64,000 nucleotides of DNA, taken from positions 124,001 through 188,000 of the forward strand of contig JBLDXI010000028.1 of NCBI GenBank assembly GCA_047495785.1. Reading direction: 5' to 3'. The translations under genes and the position numbers were made by a program. The stretch comes from Lepidodermella squamata. Taxonomy: Eukaryota > Gastrotricha. Positions 36,723 to 50,920 of this stretch are shown piece after piece. The stretch's first letter is position 1. Every line of letters begins with the position of its first letter. The notes below the pieces were generated by a model. That model did no database searches. It worked only from the letters and a program-made list of their open reading frames with translations, and had not been told where the DNA came from.

Positions 36723-39700
36723 TCAAGGCGGCGACGTGGGCGGGGTCGATGGGCCGAAGTTGAATGTCGTCGGCACGGTGAGGCTGTCGGCGAACGAGTA
36801 GCCGCCCCGGTTCTGGATCATCTTCGAACGCACGGCCGCGCGCCGCTTGTCGATGTCGGCGAGCAGCGACTGCAGTTTGCGCTGCTCCTCCGGCGACAGC
36901 GCCGCTTGCAGGGCCGCCTGCAGGCCGGGCGCAATGGGCGCCGCGCCGCTCTCCGCCGCCTGGCCCGAGATCAGATCGGCGACCTCGACGTACTCGTCGA
37001 TGTGCGACGACTCCTCGCGGTCCAGCCACGTCTCGAACTCCTCCAGCTCTGTTTCAGGCCACTCGTCGTCCTAGGATAACACGGAAAAAACAAGCAACAT
37101 ATTAGGGAAAAATCGTCAAAATATTAGCGCGAAAATTAAAAATTAAGAGAAAAATCGTAAAAATTCTGATATCGATGAGCTTCATTTTTAAAAATAAACC
37201 ATTTATTTGCCAAAATATGAAAATGCTTTTGATAAGCCGTGAAATAATTGCCCGACAAAAGCTAAAATATTCCAAATTTTAACAATGCCTTTACTATTTA
37301 CTCAAAATAGGTCTTATAGCCAAAGCCAATTTTGAAAAATTTATTCGCCCAATATGAATTATCAAATTTTATCGGGAATTTTGTAATCAACTGTCAGAAA
37401 TCCAAATGACGTGCCACAAAGCTTTTCTGTTCAAGGTCCCATCATCACGGCGTGATCAAGATTTCACAATATTTTTCAAATATTGCGATTTTTTGCGGTT
37501 GTTGTCAAATTAAAAAGCTTAGAGCCTTTCATGGCCAGTCACCTTTCGTCCTCGCCTGGGCTTATCGCGTCTATTCTAGGCCTTTACTTGAATACCTACC
37601 TTCTATTTGGTCGCCTTACAAAAAATGTGACAAAGAACTTGTTGAAACAAAAATACTTTACCCGTCGTGCCTTGGGCTTCTCTTCTCATGATCCTAACCG
37701 CCCATCTTCTAAACAAAGGCTTTTAATCCTCAAACTAGACTCTTTAGAAAAGCGCCGAATCCTTTTAGATCTGTCTCTTCTGTACAAAATTTACTACAAT
37801 GCAGTTGATTCGTCTATTTCTTCTTACATCGAACCCTTATCTACTAAAACTCGCGGTCATTGTCATCGTCTTAGATATCGTCGACCTGATGACCGTTATC
37901 GCAATGCTACCTCGCCTCTTTTCGCAAATTTTTTTCTTAATCGCGTTCTTTCCATTTGGAACGAATTACCGTCTCATATTTTTCCTTCTTCTGACAATTT
38001 TGATACTAATCTGACATATTTAAAAAAAAAATACGTAAACTTGATTTTTCTAAACACTGCACTCTTACTAACTAATTTTACTACTTCATGCTCTTCAAAA
38101 CTACATTCTCCCTCTTCAGAACTGTTTTATATCATTACATTACCCGCTATACGGTTCAGAGTTAGTGGCCTGCGTGCCCTTCTGTTTCCTCGAATTTTGC
38201 ACCATCATATTTTTTTCATGAATATATTTTTCGAAATAAAATAATAATAATAATAATAATTAATACGATTTTGGTTCCGTTTTCAAATGATATCCTGTGA
38301 TATGAAAGTCATTAAATTCTACGATCGTCTCACCTCAATGTCGTCGTCATCGTCATCGTCATCCTCGTCGGAATCCTCGTCGACATGGATGCCCGAGCCG
38401 GCGTCCGACGCCACGTCCTCGGCGTCGCCCGCCTCTTCGGAGCCGCCCGACATCATGTGCGAGCGGTTGCGCCGGCGCCCCGGCTTGCCCGGCGTGCCGT
38501 CGTCGTCCTCCTCCTCCTCGAGATCTTCCTCCTCGGCCTCGTCGTAGTCGTCGTCGTCCGCCTCGGCCTGCTCGGCCTTGAGCTTGGCCTTGTGCGCCGC
38601 TTGCAAGTCGTCGAGTAGGGCCACAATCGCAGGCATCGCCGCAGCTGGGATGCCCGATTCCACAGGCGAAGCGCGAATCACCTATTCATTTCAACGAAAG
38701 GCAAATTACAAATCGTATTAGCTATCAAATTAAACGAAAATTTCGCCGAATTATTAGTTTTTTCAAACAATCCGATTATAATTTTTTTTCGAATTTCTAT
38801 TCGGAATAATTAAACGAAAAATATAGACCGTATATATCCAGAATCCAAGAAATTTAGGAATCTCATAACAAATGGAATTTTAATACATCGAAATCAAAGT
38901 AGAAAATGACATCAAATTTGCTCTCTCAGCTCGATATTGATATAATTAGCGATGATGGTTATTATTATAATGAGTACCAACCTGACAGAGGGCGAGAACG
39001 CCGATGCGTCGGTCGTGGATGCCGCGCAGTTCCTTGATGCCGGCGAAGACGGCCTGCAGGAGGCGCGGGCCCTTCGACGTGATGAGTGGGAGCGCGACGT
39101 TGGGCAGGCGGAAAACAGCCGACAGAACAACAACAGTCAACTGGTTCTTCAACTCCTCAGTGTCAACAGGCTGTTCCAGCAATCTAAATAATCACAAAAC
39201 ATAAACAGATTATTGGATAATGAGAGATTCGCCAAATAATTGACAACGGAAAAATTGATTTTGAATTGAAAAAATTTCCAAAATATTTAGAATCACTGCT
39301 TCCACCAAGTGAACAAACGTTAATGATTCACCTCAGTCGATTTCAGAAAAAATCTCAAAATTTCAAACTAATTCTTGAACTTTAAAAAAATTTAAATGTT
39401 GCCATTGATACCTTTGAACAACGTGTTCGATGATGGCGGGCAGAGCGGGTGCAGCGGCTTCGCCCTGCTCGAGGATGATGAGTTCGAGCATTTTGGCGGC
39501 GTGCGCCTGCGCGTCGTCGCCGGCGTCGACCAGGCCGAGAATGTCGGCGGCGAGGCGGCAGATGCGCTCGAGCTGCGCGCCCGCAGCCTTGCCCGTCGTC
39601 AGCAGGTTGTACAGGTAGAAGCAAGCGTCGACGAACGAGTCCGGTCCGGCCTGGTCCACGTCGCGCAGCATCGGCTCGAGCAGGTCGAGCGCCGCCCACG

Positions 39701-42700
39701 CGGCCGGCGACACGGCGTGCGCCGTCGCGCGTCCGGCCAAAATCAAGATCTCTTCGTAGTAGTCGTCGAAACGGTGCTTCAGCGCCACTTCGACAACCTG
39801 AAACCAAGCAAAAAGAAAAAATTAAACAAAAGGTAAAACCATTCTTCTAAAACTTGGCGCATAATTTGCCAAGAGAAAATCGGAGCAAGTTATTTATACA
39901 ATTTTGAGATTTGAGATTGAGAAATTCAGGACAGCCCTCGAAATCATCAAACATTTTTTTGGCAAATTAAAATTCCAATTAATATTGTGCAAATAATGTG
40001 AACTTTCTCAACACAAGTGTGAAGAATTTTCACGGTTACAAAGTTATGCGAAATAAAGTTCGCGCTAACTTTAACCGACACAACCGTCTTCAATATTTAT
40101 TTATCGAGACAAACCTGCCAGATGGATGGCTCGAGTTGAGCGAGCGTCTCAGCCGACTCTTCGGCGGCATCAGCCAGCGTGTCGAGGGCGGACAGCAGAC
40201 CGAGACCGGCCATGGCGGAGTCTGGGTCAGGGCCAGCTCGCAGCGACACGTCGCCGCCCGATGCGTTCGAGTCGTTGTGCTCCGTCGCCGCGCGAGCCGC
40301 GTTTTCGACGATGGTGCAGAACGTGGTGGCGAGTTGCGCGGCGAGTTCGGCCGCAATCGGCTTCGACTCGTTGGCAAACTCGCACAGCATCTGCTCGAGC
40401 GCGTTGACGATCTCGTCCGATACGGTTTTGTTGACCGTCTCCATGAGCGCGATCATGATCTGGCGCAGGTGCGGCACGATGTGCTTCTTCACCGACGCGG
40501 AACGGGAGGCGACCTCGGACAGCGCCAGGCCGGCTTCGCAACGCACTGGCAGTTCGGCGTCAGAAACAAGCGCCTATACATCGAAAATATGAAATAAAAA
40601 ATGAGAAAATGCGAAAAAGCAGAGAGTTAATGCCAAAGAAATACGAAGCTACATTATGTAATAATTTCGTCTACAAATTTTGATAAATTGTTGGCCGAAA
40701 AGTGAAGTAACTAATGAAAATTAGGTTAAAAATCTATGGGAAAATCGAAAAACAATGAGAAAACGATTGAATGATTTCTACAGGACTATGCCGAAAAAAT
40801 TTCCGATAAATGATCGAATTCAGAAATGTTGACCTCAAGTAAATCAAGCATCCGAAATTCAGATCGCGAATAGTGAGTTTAGGAGGTAGGCTGATGAATG
40901 AAAACTGACCTGAATGAGGAAGTTGACGATACGGCCGAGAAGTTCGTCGTCGGACGGGCTGAGATTGGCGAATTGCTTAACGACCCAGCAGGCCCGCGCA
41001 CGCAAGAAGCCGACCGGCGATGCGAACAGCGGCACGACAACCTGGGCGAGGAAACGCTCCGCCTCGACGCGCAGCTTCTGGCGACGCAGCAGAACGGCGC
41101 CGACAGCGCCCAGGGCGTGCAACGCACCGTCCAAGCGATGCGGGTCAACGTCCGAGCGGCCGACGAGGCCGAACACGAAGCTGACTAGATCGTGCAGAAT
41201 ACCTACAAGAATAGAAAAAATTAATTAGATACCAATTTCAAGTAAAACGAAGCCATAGATTCAGGGACTATAACCGCAATTTTTGCAATGTTATGGGTCT
41301 TTTCTTTATTCAAAAATGCGCAAATCTTTGTCGGATTGGAAAGCGATATAATTCAGAGAACGGACGACTTTTGTGGCCTATGAATATCCGAATTGTGAGG
41401 TGATGAAACCCGCTAGATGTTCAGAGGAGAGTCGTACTCTCCACGTTCCCACGCTTAACTGAAACGATGCGACTTATGAGAATATTCGGCGAAAAAGTTG
41501 GTTTTTCAAGATTCAAAGATGGGAGCATCTGAAATTTCCCAATTCAAAATCGGGCAGATAAGTCTATCAAGGAAGGAACCATGGATCTAAAAAATCGCTC
41601 TTCCCTTCCCGAGATTTCCCCCCACATTTCACTTGTTAACAGTCAAATACTAAACAAAGTGAAAGCGAAACGTACCACGTCGACGAGATGCAGCAGTGTA
41701 GAGCAGCGAGCGAGCGGCTTGCTGCGGCGACAGCAACTGGTTGTTGTCGTCGTACTTGGCGCGGACGTACTCGGCCGGGTCGTCCTTCCACTCCTCCTCG
41801 TCGTCGGCGGAGTGGCACAGCAGCGGGTAGAGCACGTGCTCGAGGAGGGCGGTGAAGTGGGAGCGCAACTGGCGCCAGCACGCGCCCACCGGCACCGCCA
41901 GGTCGAGGTAGGACAGGCACAGGTGGATGCAGCGCGGCGACATCTGCGTCTGGTTCGAGCAGTGCGCCGCCAGCATGCGCATCGCCACCTCCATCGACGG
42001 CACGCCGATCGCCGGCAGGTACCACGTCGCCAGCGACTTGTACTCGGCCTGCACCGAGGCGGGGCGGCCGTAGCGTTCGAACAACCGGCGCAGCAGCTGC
42101 AACGCCCATTTGCGCGCCTTCCACTGGTGCTCGTCGAAGTCGACGTCGCGCTCGACCGGCGCCGCGAGCAGCGCGTGTGCGCATTCCGTCACCGCCAACA
42201 GTGTCGGGTGAGCGATGATTTTCTGGTCGATGCAGAATTGGAAGTACGCGTAGAACACCTATAAATAAAGTAGAAAAATTAAAAATGCCACAAAAAATTC
42301 CGAAAAAACGTATCTACGACGAGTGATTAAACAAAAAATGTTTGCTAAAAATTCGCGGGATTTTCACTTTCCCACTTTCCCTACGCTACAAAAATGGGGT
42401 TTTGTCACCCCATTTCAGCAATTACCGATCAACATCAATCGCCAGCTGTTATTTTTCCGAAAATCAGGGAAAAATGTAATCAAATTACAAAATTTGGAGA
42501 AAAATCAGAAAAACCTTGCCCAAAATATGGTTAATATTTTATATTTTAATTTCATATTAATTTTAAGATTGACAAACAAGTTACCTGCGGCATTAAAAAT
42601 GGTAAAAATTTCAAAAAATGTTACATGTTAATTTTCGAAAGCAATTCAGTTCGATTGCCAATACGATTCATTTGCCCGAAATCTTGACTTCAACTGCAGT

Positions 42701-43346
42701 AATAACTGGCACTCTTGGCCTGTTCTCTATAGAGACAAACCTTCATGATGAGGTGGACGACGTGGGCCGAGTGTTCGGTGTTGTCGGGCAGCGACGCTTT
42801 GACGCGCTCGACCAGCACGGGCAGCAGCGGCTGCATGACGCCGTTCAGCGGGCCGCGCTCCTTGATGCGCCGGAACTCGTAGACCTTGACAAGCTGGTAC
42901 AGCGCCAGCAGCGCCGCGATCGTCGTCTCGTCACGCTCGCCCGGGTTCGCCGCGCCCGCCTGAACCGCCTGCACGACGGCGTGGCCGAATTCGGGCCAGC
43001 GCTCGGGAAAATCGTGGCGTAGGATGGTGGAGAGCGACGAGCACAACTGGCAGCGAACAGCCTGAGGGCACGACAGCAGACCGGCGAGCAGGTGAGCGCG
43101 CACGTCGGCCTTGTCGGCCTCGTCGAGGCGGCCGTCCCACCGCTCCAGGATCATGTTCTTCATGAGGATGGCGGCCGACTGGCGGATTGGTGCGTCGACC
43201 TGGCCGGCGAGCAGGATGCGCATGAGCGCGGACACGAGGCCGTTCTCGTCGCGCAGAGAGTCCAGCCGCGCCTCGGCCGCCTTCTGCGACTCGGGCGACA
43301 GCGTTGCGCCCAAACAGGTCACCAGTTCGTTGAAGTCGACGCCCAT
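36723..43346 (-). CDS. IPO7: Importin-7 (importin-beta family nuclear import receptor)
   Basis: Karyopherin that carries ribosomal proteins, histone H1 and signalling factors into the nucleus and releases them on RanGTP. Minus strand, exons 43346-42741, 42258-41676, 41202-40910, 40573-40115, 39797-39412, 39183-38982, 38681-38334, 37070-36723; phases match throughout and give 1074 residues (human 1038). Exon 1 has the importin-beta N-terminal repeat (APIRQSAAILMKNMI, W-D). Exon 3 has the family DGALHALGAVGAVLLRR and RARACWV; exon 4 has SDAELPVRCEAG; exon 5 has HAAKMLELIILEQGE; exon 6 has GIHDRRIGVLALCQ. Exon 7 is the long acidic loop (DDDDYDEAEEEDLEEEE). The last exon ends with EEQRKLQSLLADIDKRRAA, SKMIQNRGGY and FNFG, nearly the vertebrate IPO7/IPO8 tail. 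One gene stands for the vertebrate IPO7/IPO8 pair. The last intron carries an antisense LINE fragment. Confidence 0.96.
37490..38262 (+). pseudogene. LINE (CR1/L2/Jockey-like) 3' fragment, frameshifted
   Basis: The + strand reads a reverse-transcriptase C-terminal region: VYSRPLLEYLPSIWSPYKK in one frame, then, after a frame change near 37640, FTRRALGF, LDSLEKRRILLDLSLLYKI and SIWNELPSHI in another. This order (R-P-x-L-E-Y-x-S-x-x-W-S-P, R-R, L-x-x-L-x-x-R-R-x-x-x-D-L-x-x-L-Y-K-I, W-N-x-L-P) is typical of CR1/Jockey-type LINEs. It ends with a 3' UTR shared with 31490-31563 and an (AAT)n tail at 38241-38262. It lies in the last intron of importin-7, in opposite orientation. It is 5'-truncated and inactive. 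Confidence 0.85.
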
Positions 43347-45448
43347 ATTGCTTGCTTATTTATACTATGTATGCGAATCAAGAATGGGATGGAATGTGAT
43401 AATCAATCGAACCGAGGGAGCTAAATGATTCATAAAACAAACACACAATCAGAAATATCGATTCGGAAATGTATCGATCGAACACGGAATCGATATTACC
43501 AGACTGAAAGTTATGAATAATAAGATACAAAGGAAAATAAAAAAATCTGACAAAAACTACAAAGCATTTCAGCTTTTTACATTTTTTCATGAATTAGGAG
43601 TATTTATTTACAGGTTTTTGATAATACCCAATTTGTTAAATTTGAAAAATTCCAATAAATTCCTGCATGGGAGGGGACCTTACAGCCTCGTTTCCATTGA
43701 ACCTTACAGCAATTCCGACAAAAAACGAGGAAATTGTGGCGTTTGAGAAATGCTCAACACTCAAAATCGGGGAAGTGAAATCAGATCTTCTGGAGCTTCG
43801 GATTTGGCTCGTATTAAAAGGTCACGGATTGGTATTAGTCCACGAAATTCAACTTCAAACCGAGAAACTTTGAACCTGAACAATGAGGAGCCTGAAAGAC
43901 TGAACATTTTCGATTTTCAAAAATGATGATTCCTATCAAAAATCCATCATATTTGAGAAACAGAAAACTCTATGGTAAAATGTAATGTATTCGTAGCGAA
44001 AAAATCGTAGCGATTTGATTTCCAATTACGAGAGCCATTGTGGAAACAGCGCGTCAAACTCGTTTTTTTTAATATAAAAACCTAGAAAAAAATATACGAC
44101 AATTAAGAAAAAATAGCGAAAATTGATGAACATTGCTCTTCATGTTTTACTATCAATATTATAGCAAATTTGTGGTACAATAGCTCATGACAATTTCGCT
44201 CGCATATACCAAACTCGGCCAACCAGTGACACCACGCATACGGTAGTACATGTAATGATGATACCATCCATCGGCATCGGTATCAACAGTAGTAGAATGA
44301 AGACACGCACGAGAAAAAAAAACACACACATAATATTCACTATTTTAGGATATAATGATATTATAGTATGGTAGTAGAAATTATTATTATTATTTAGAGA
44401 AACGCCCCGTTTTCACGCCATGTTTTATCGCTCCCTCAGTATTTTATCTCTCCCCTCATACCATCTATATTATTTTTATAATCGTTGTTTGTAGAAATAT
44501 TTTCTCCATTTATCATCCAACATCATCATCAGCAGTAGCATCCATTGCAAAAGACACCAATGTCCACCAATGTCATGGCATTATCATCATCATCGAGAGA
44601 AAAAAGTAGAAATACACAGAGCATACCCGGTTGAAGACACAAATGACATGCATTTATAGTTAGTTAGTAGTAGTGGTACGAATGAGGCGGTAAGAAAACA
44701 TTCACTTCTATAGACAAATGAAACCGGATATAGTAATATCGCAATTAATTATTATAATTAATCCGGCTATTTAATGAGATTCTTCAACCGCGGTTTTTTT
44801 TATACAAGTCATGGAACGCGAACGAGAGAAAGAGAGAGAGAGAGAGACAGAGATGGAGCAAAAAGTATATCATCTCAAAAAATTGGCACCTTGAATATAG
44901 ATGAGCCATTCATGTAATAGGAATTATCGAAACAATCGAGCAAATGCACATCAGCAGTGAATTTAATTTTGATAAAATCGAAAAGAAAAAGAGAAAAAAA
45001 TTGCGCCAATTTTTTGAAGCCGTTTCACGAGTTTTTCAATCGAATATAAATAGAATTTACCATGTTTTACTCACCGCGCAGTTTTGGACTGGATCATTCA
45101 TTCTCTCTCAGAAAAAAAAGAAAAAAATCGTATATAATATTTTTAAGCAGGTTACAACTAGATACATCATCATCATCATCATCATTCGCATTTTCCCATT
45201 ATTTGTATATATAAATATTGCGAAGAGGCCTCGCGTTTGAAAACCGTTTGAGCTAGGATTATACCAGTATTTACACTTTTTCACGCGAAGAACAAAACGG
45301 AAGTCAACACCGAGAGTGGAAGAGAGAAAGAAAAAAAGAGGAAGAGGAAGAAAGAAAAAGATAATTATATAGGCGAAATACAAAAAAATCAGTTTGCATT
45401 GAATTAAAACCGATTTTTTACTAAATTATATACGTGATAGAGTTAGTG
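43347..45448. other. Intergenic between R1 and importin-7
   Basis: AT-rich DNA joining the importin-7 start and the R1 3' end. It contains microsatellites: AGAG-rich at 44824-44850 and CAT/ATC-rich at about 44520-44600 and 45166-45186. No coding exon was seen. Part is probably the R1 3' UTR. Confidence 0.5.
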
Positions 45449-48400
45449 TTACACATTGACGGCTACCGTCGCAATGGCGAGGGTGCGGCATTTCGGGCAA
45501 ATGGCGGCCGCCTCGTCGACGAGCGAGGCCGATACGTCGGCGGCGAGCGCGCCCTGCTGCTTTTTCGAGAATTTGTTCAAGCACTGCGAGTGGTACTTGT
45601 GGCCGCATTTCAGCTGCTTCGACGGCACGCCGCGCCGCTGGCCCTTACACAGCCAACACGCTTCACAATCATTCGCTATATGAAAAAAAATAAGGAAAAA
45701 ATGAAACTTTATGGGAAAAGTTATGAATAAAGAAATCAGAAAAATCGATTAAAATTTTTGTTTGTAAGTTACCTGAGGCAGCGGTTGATGCAGGGGAAGC
45801 CGGGGTCGCCGCTTGCGCAGCCGCATTCAACGAGATCGACATGGTATTGGCGGGCAGGCGCGCGGGCGAGTCCAACGGCGACGTTAGCCCATTACTACCG
45901 CTACCGCCAACGCGACCAGCATCGACGTATTGGCCGAGTTCATCGGGCGAGTGGGCGTACTGGCACGAGTCGCGGCGCGGGCACGAGCCGCTCTTCTTCC
46001 AGTACGAGCAGAACTCGGCGCGGCGTTTCGGGCGCAGCTCGGCGAGGCCGTGCGCGAAGCGGCACTGCGCCGCCATCGTGCACTGGCGCGTCGTCGCGAA
46101 CTGCACGCACAGCTTCGTCTTGTACGTCCAGTCGGCGTGTTCCGGCGGCAGGTTCGGCTTCGGCCGCGCCAGCTTGCCGCGCGCCGACGACAACGCGTTC
46201 GGCAGATACGCGCGCAAACGGTCGATCGACTCGGCGCTCAAATCACGCGGAACTGCATTTTCCTAGAAATAACAAAAAAATCCTAATTAGCATTTTTCCT
46301 CATTTCCAAAGATTATTCCATTTTTAATTCTCCCATTTTGCGACCAATGTTTCATCGAGAAAGATGGAAAACCTCTAATATCGGGTAAGAAAAATCAGGA
46401 AAAATCAAAGTTCCATGTGCTTCAAAGTATCGATTTTACAAATCAGCGATTTTTCCGATATCGGCGATCTAGGAAGCCAACAATAACAAGAAATGTCTAC
46501 CGAGCTGTCGATTCCAAGTAGCAAATATGAAAAATCCCGGGGTCGTGGGATCATCAATATCGACGAAGAGAAGAAATGCCGAAATCGAAAAAATCGGAAA
46601 TATTTAGCACCAATTTAGTGTTGGAGCCTCAATTTTGAAGGTACAAATATTTAGACGCATTCCTTATCGTATATCCCCAACGATACAACAGTTTTAACCG
46701 CGATTTAGAGACATTTTTCCAAGTTTGCCGACTCATCCTTCAAATTGTCTCAACATCCGATTACTTTAACCGTCGAATATTATTCAGGCAATTGTACCAT
46801 TTTTTAAATCTTAAATCTTTAAACCACTCAATTTGTCTTGGAAAACGCAAACGAACCTTGACAGCTCTTCGCAGAATTTCGACGGCAATCAATTTAGCCA
46901 AATTGGCGCCATGCGACGCCAGTTCCAACACGTCGATGATGCGCTCGCGGATGTCAGTCGCGCACGGCAAATGCGGCTTGCCGGCCTGGCTCTTCGCCAC
47001 CTTCTTCACCACCTCCTGCCACGACCCGTCGTCGGATGAGCCCAGCGAGTTGGACGAGCTCGACTCGTGCGACGACGCCGATGTGTTGCCGAAGTCGTCC
47101 ATTTCGAGCAGCGAGCCGGACCGGCGCGATTTGCCAGCCATTACGGGCGTGGTTTTCGGCAGGCTCGTGCCTGTTACGACGTCCTTCGAGCCGCTGCCGT
47201 TCGTCAATTTACTAGCTGCCAATGCATTATTGTTTTTGTTGTTGTTATTGTCAATCGACGACGACGAACCAATAGCCGTAGGAACAGACCCTATCGCCTT
47301 GATCGTAACTAAAATCAATGAAAAAAATTGAAAATTATCAACACCTGAAAATCGATCAAGATTATACAAAGTGACTTCTCTCTTTGTTACCGCTTGAAAC
47401 AGAGGAGTTTCAATTAGATCTCGAAGAAACCGTTTCAACCACATGTTGAGTTGGTTTACAGAAAAGATGTTATGCAATGTTAACATTACAATAGTTGAGG
47501 ATTAGATCAGGTATATTTTAGGCATAGGTCGTGACGATTTTTGCTCTATGTGTACTCAACATGGAAATTGAAAATCTGAGGTGAAGGACATTTAATTTCA
47601 CAGATACTAAGATTTCGTCTCGGAACAATTATCTTATTGAAAGTTAGTCATTACAGATAATCTAAGTCAGTCCCGGCGCTATATCACGGCGAGCTTCGAT
47701 TGTCTTCAAGTGATGAATTTTAAAATTCAAAATTTTATGGACTTTCAACGATTTTAGATTTCTCAAGTCTTCGATTGCAAAATAGGCACAATAGGGTTAG
47801 GTTTTTCCTCATTTAACGATTCAAACATTTTTTTCGTTTTTTCAATTTCAAATATTTTAGAAGTTTCGATTTTTTCAAGTTTTTCGATATTTCCGTTTCA
47901 TTACGAGATCATTTTTCGCGTACCTTCATCGCAAGTAGGAGTAGTGGACCCGGCGCCGTCCGCAGCCGGCGGTGTCATAACCAGCGAAACGGTCGCCGAA
48001 TCGGCATTTAACGCGAACACGCCTGGGTACTGCTTCAAAAACGCAACTAAATGATCGACCGAGTCGCCCTGCAGCGCCCGCCACAGCCTCGGCTCGGCAT
48101 GCGCGGCGCAGTTCTCCAGCAACAAATCGTACGGGACTGAGAGCAGTTTCTTCGCACGCCAGTCCTTCAGGCACGAGAACAGCCAGTCGAAGGCGCACGA
48201 TCGGTCCAAGTCGCTGGACACGATTGAGGAGAATGAAATGGGCGCCGGTGGTGGGGACTGCGCGCCGTTGCTGCTGGTCGGAACTCGAGCGTCGCCGTTG
48301 AACAACTGCAACTGCTGGCCATTAGCAGTCGCTGATGATAAAATGTCGCCGAACAGCGAACTGCTCAGATTGGAGCTAAAATCAACGCAAAATCAAGCAT

Positions 48401-50458
48401 TAAAATCGGCAATAAATATGTAATTAAAAAATTTGATGTAACAAAAAATTTAAAAATGGTTAATAAGAAAATATCCATTCATGGTTTTATAATAAAATTT
48501 TTTATGGAAATTCGCCTTTTCGATCCATTCCAAAAAATACAGATTTTCTCTTTAATGTGATACAATTTCTCACCTATTGCCACCATTCATATTGCTGATG
48601 CTGCTGCTGTCCTTGAGCGATGCCGCAAAGTCAACACCAGCCCAACCGGGCAGCCACGACGCATCGAAACCGCCATTATTGCTGTTGCAGCCAGTACCAG
48701 CAGTTGATACCGCTACAATCTGCTGTTTAGGCGTGTCATTGCTCATTTGCTTGCTGCTACAACTATTATCAACCCAGCCGGTGAGAAACGGCTCAGCCGA
48801 GGCGGTGCCATTATTGGACGACGACGAGGCCGAAATGAGGCCACCCAGCGCCGACCTCGACCCGCCCAGCCCCGACGTCGCCGACAGCAGGCCCGACGCC
48901 AGTCCGGAGCCGATCGAGCCGAACACGCACGGCGAATTCGCCGTCGAGCGGTCGTAGGCCGACGCCTGGTTCGTAAATGGAATGGCGATTTCGGAATTCG
49001 GGGTCGACATGCCGAGTGCGGCCGCGTCGATTGCGCTCGGCAGCAACTGCCCGGCTGCGTCTCGCGCCATTGCGTCGGCCGCCGCCCACGCCGTGCGCAC
49101 CAGCTGCGACCAATTAACTTCCATTTTTATGATTATTGGCTCCGTTTCATGCAACTCGAGACCTAGGAAACAATTAAAAATTGTAAATTTCTCGATGAAA
49201 TGTTTTGAGCTATATATCTTTGGCGAACGTCCATTTAATAGACAAGATCTTAAGGCGTTTAATTAGCTTAATTAGGAGGTCTCATCGAAGTCAGTGATAC
49301 CTACTATTAAAAAACAACGCCTAAGACAGGACATATTATTCAAGCAACAAATATTCAAGTGATAATTAACGCAAAAAAAATCGGGCAACGTCAAAGCAGC
49401 GATCAAATGGAACAAAACGATGTTGCAATGACAATGATCGATTTTAATTAAATTCCCTGAGAGCCTTTCGCGTAAATGAAGCAGCGATAATTGACACGAG
49501 CAGGTCATTATTCTAGCCACAGAATCGGGAACGTTCCGCTTCACGCTAATGCGATTTGATGCTAATGCTGATTCGACATTAAATTTTGTACCTTGAAACA
49601 TTGTCCGAAACTAAGCGTTGCCGATCAACCTCAATCCTGATTTTAAAAACGGCAAATTTTCACTAGCGCAAATTGATGCAATTCCCGATTTCACAAGGCG
49701 AAACTCTGAAGTAGAACCGATTCGAAAAACACTTGAACTATTTCGAAAAAGGGAAAATTTGGGCAAGAAAAATCCATTTCTTATAGAACTTCGAATTTAT
49801 TGTTGACGATGAGGTCAGGAAGAACAAAATGCCGAAACTCATATTTTGTATAGAATTTTCAATCCAAGAACCATGCAATCATTATCATGGTATTTATAGC
49901 GAAATCGTACAAGCCTAAAACAAGACTTAAAATACCAACACAGATGACTAGATTCCAGAACCCCCGAGGCAGGGGAACATCGAAGAAAAATATAGTTCAA
50001 ATCACTGATCCATGTCAATAGAGAAATCAGAGCAATTTGAACTGAAAAACTCGGGGAAAACGCAAAGAAACTGAGCAGTAGCGTTCATTTTAGTGCAATT
50101 TTGTCCGCATGGCGGTCACACTCGCTGATTCAATTATCACTTTTAGGACGCCATTAGGACACAAAATGTTCACGCCAAGTCGTTCTAGAAGCTGATTCGA
50201 AGTCAGATTAATTAAACACAAAAACGCACCTTTCCTCAGCAGTTCGATATTGCCGTCGTACAGCTTTTCGAGTTCATCCCGCTTCGCCGTCAGCTTCGAC
50301 TTGGCGTCGTCGATGAGGCGCTGCAACGCCTCGCCCGGGTTCGGAGACAGCGACCGGATGCTCTTCAACAGCGAATCGAACTTGTCGAGCACGGCCTTCC
50401 ACGACTCGTAACACGCGTCCAGGTACTCGGTTTTCTGACGAAAATTCACGTCACACAT
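45449..50458 (-). CDS. R1: N-domain / winged-helix-like / tandem CCCH / RING protein
   Basis: Minus strand, exons 50458-50230, 49162-48574, 48375-47924, 47308-46857, 46262-45773, 45675-45449; phases 1,2,1,0,1 match and give 812 residues. Residues 1-105 form the family N-domain (YLDACYESWKAVLDKFDSLL, then HETEPIIIKMEVNWSQLVRTAW). A Ser/Asn-rich linker follows. Exon 3 holds a winged-helix-like domain (about 331-405, ending VAFLKQYPGVFALNADSATV) that recalls Egalitarian repeats. LLEMDDFG (about 490) is the acidic motif. Fingers (626-645, 659-678) are C-x8-C-x5-C-x3-H twice, with a YKTKLC lead-in and linker GLAELRPKRR, as in tristetraprolin. The last exon is a RING-like finger (CEACWLC, LKCGHKYHSQC, CPKC). 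RNA binding plus E3 ligase activity is an inference from these domains. Confidence 0.82.
46421..46655. repeat. MITE family 3, partial copy in an R1 intron
   Basis: GTATCGATTTTACAAATCAG, then CGATTTTTCC, and the right end TTTAGTGTTGGAGCCTCA ... GTACAAATATTT match the 35740-36156 element with substitutions. The left end is missing. It lies between exons 4 and 5 of R1. Confidence 0.6.
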
Positions 50459-50920
50459 CGTTATAGTAGTTCCCGATTAGGATATATTGATAAAACACTC
50501 GAGCTTCTTGAGCTGTATGGATGAGGATGAGCAACAGGGTGGGTAAAACCAGTGACTATTGAGGTATACAACTCAGCTACAAATTTGTTTCTAGACAACG
50601 GCGAAATCGGCATCAAGAAAACGCCAGGGTGATTTGACAAACGCACACCCGAGGTGACACGAAATTTCACGAAAAAATCTCTAAAAAAATTCAAAATGAA
50701 AATAAACTCAAAATGCAGAATTTAAGGTGCTCAACAAAGCAAACAACGGCAAGAATATCAGCTTTAAGTCTAGTTCCTATGGACACATCAGCGAAATGTC
50801 ATGTTTTCAACATTATTTTTGCGAATTTCAATCGCAAATTTTTTGATAAAGCGAGAATAAAAGGTCAATGCGAAGCGATTCGTTGTCGATTTTTCGAAAT
50901 CGATGTGATATACCGGCTCG
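50459..50920. other. Short intergenic gap between R1 start and R2 stop
   Basis: About 460 bases that must contain the R2 3' UTR and the R1 promoter. No distinct motif was recognised. Confidence 0.5.

Noticed and set aside
38319-38681. Ser- or Glu-rich low-complexity frame as a separate acidic protein
   Set aside because: It is exon 7 of importin-7: both splice sites are in phase and the acidic loop is expected there.
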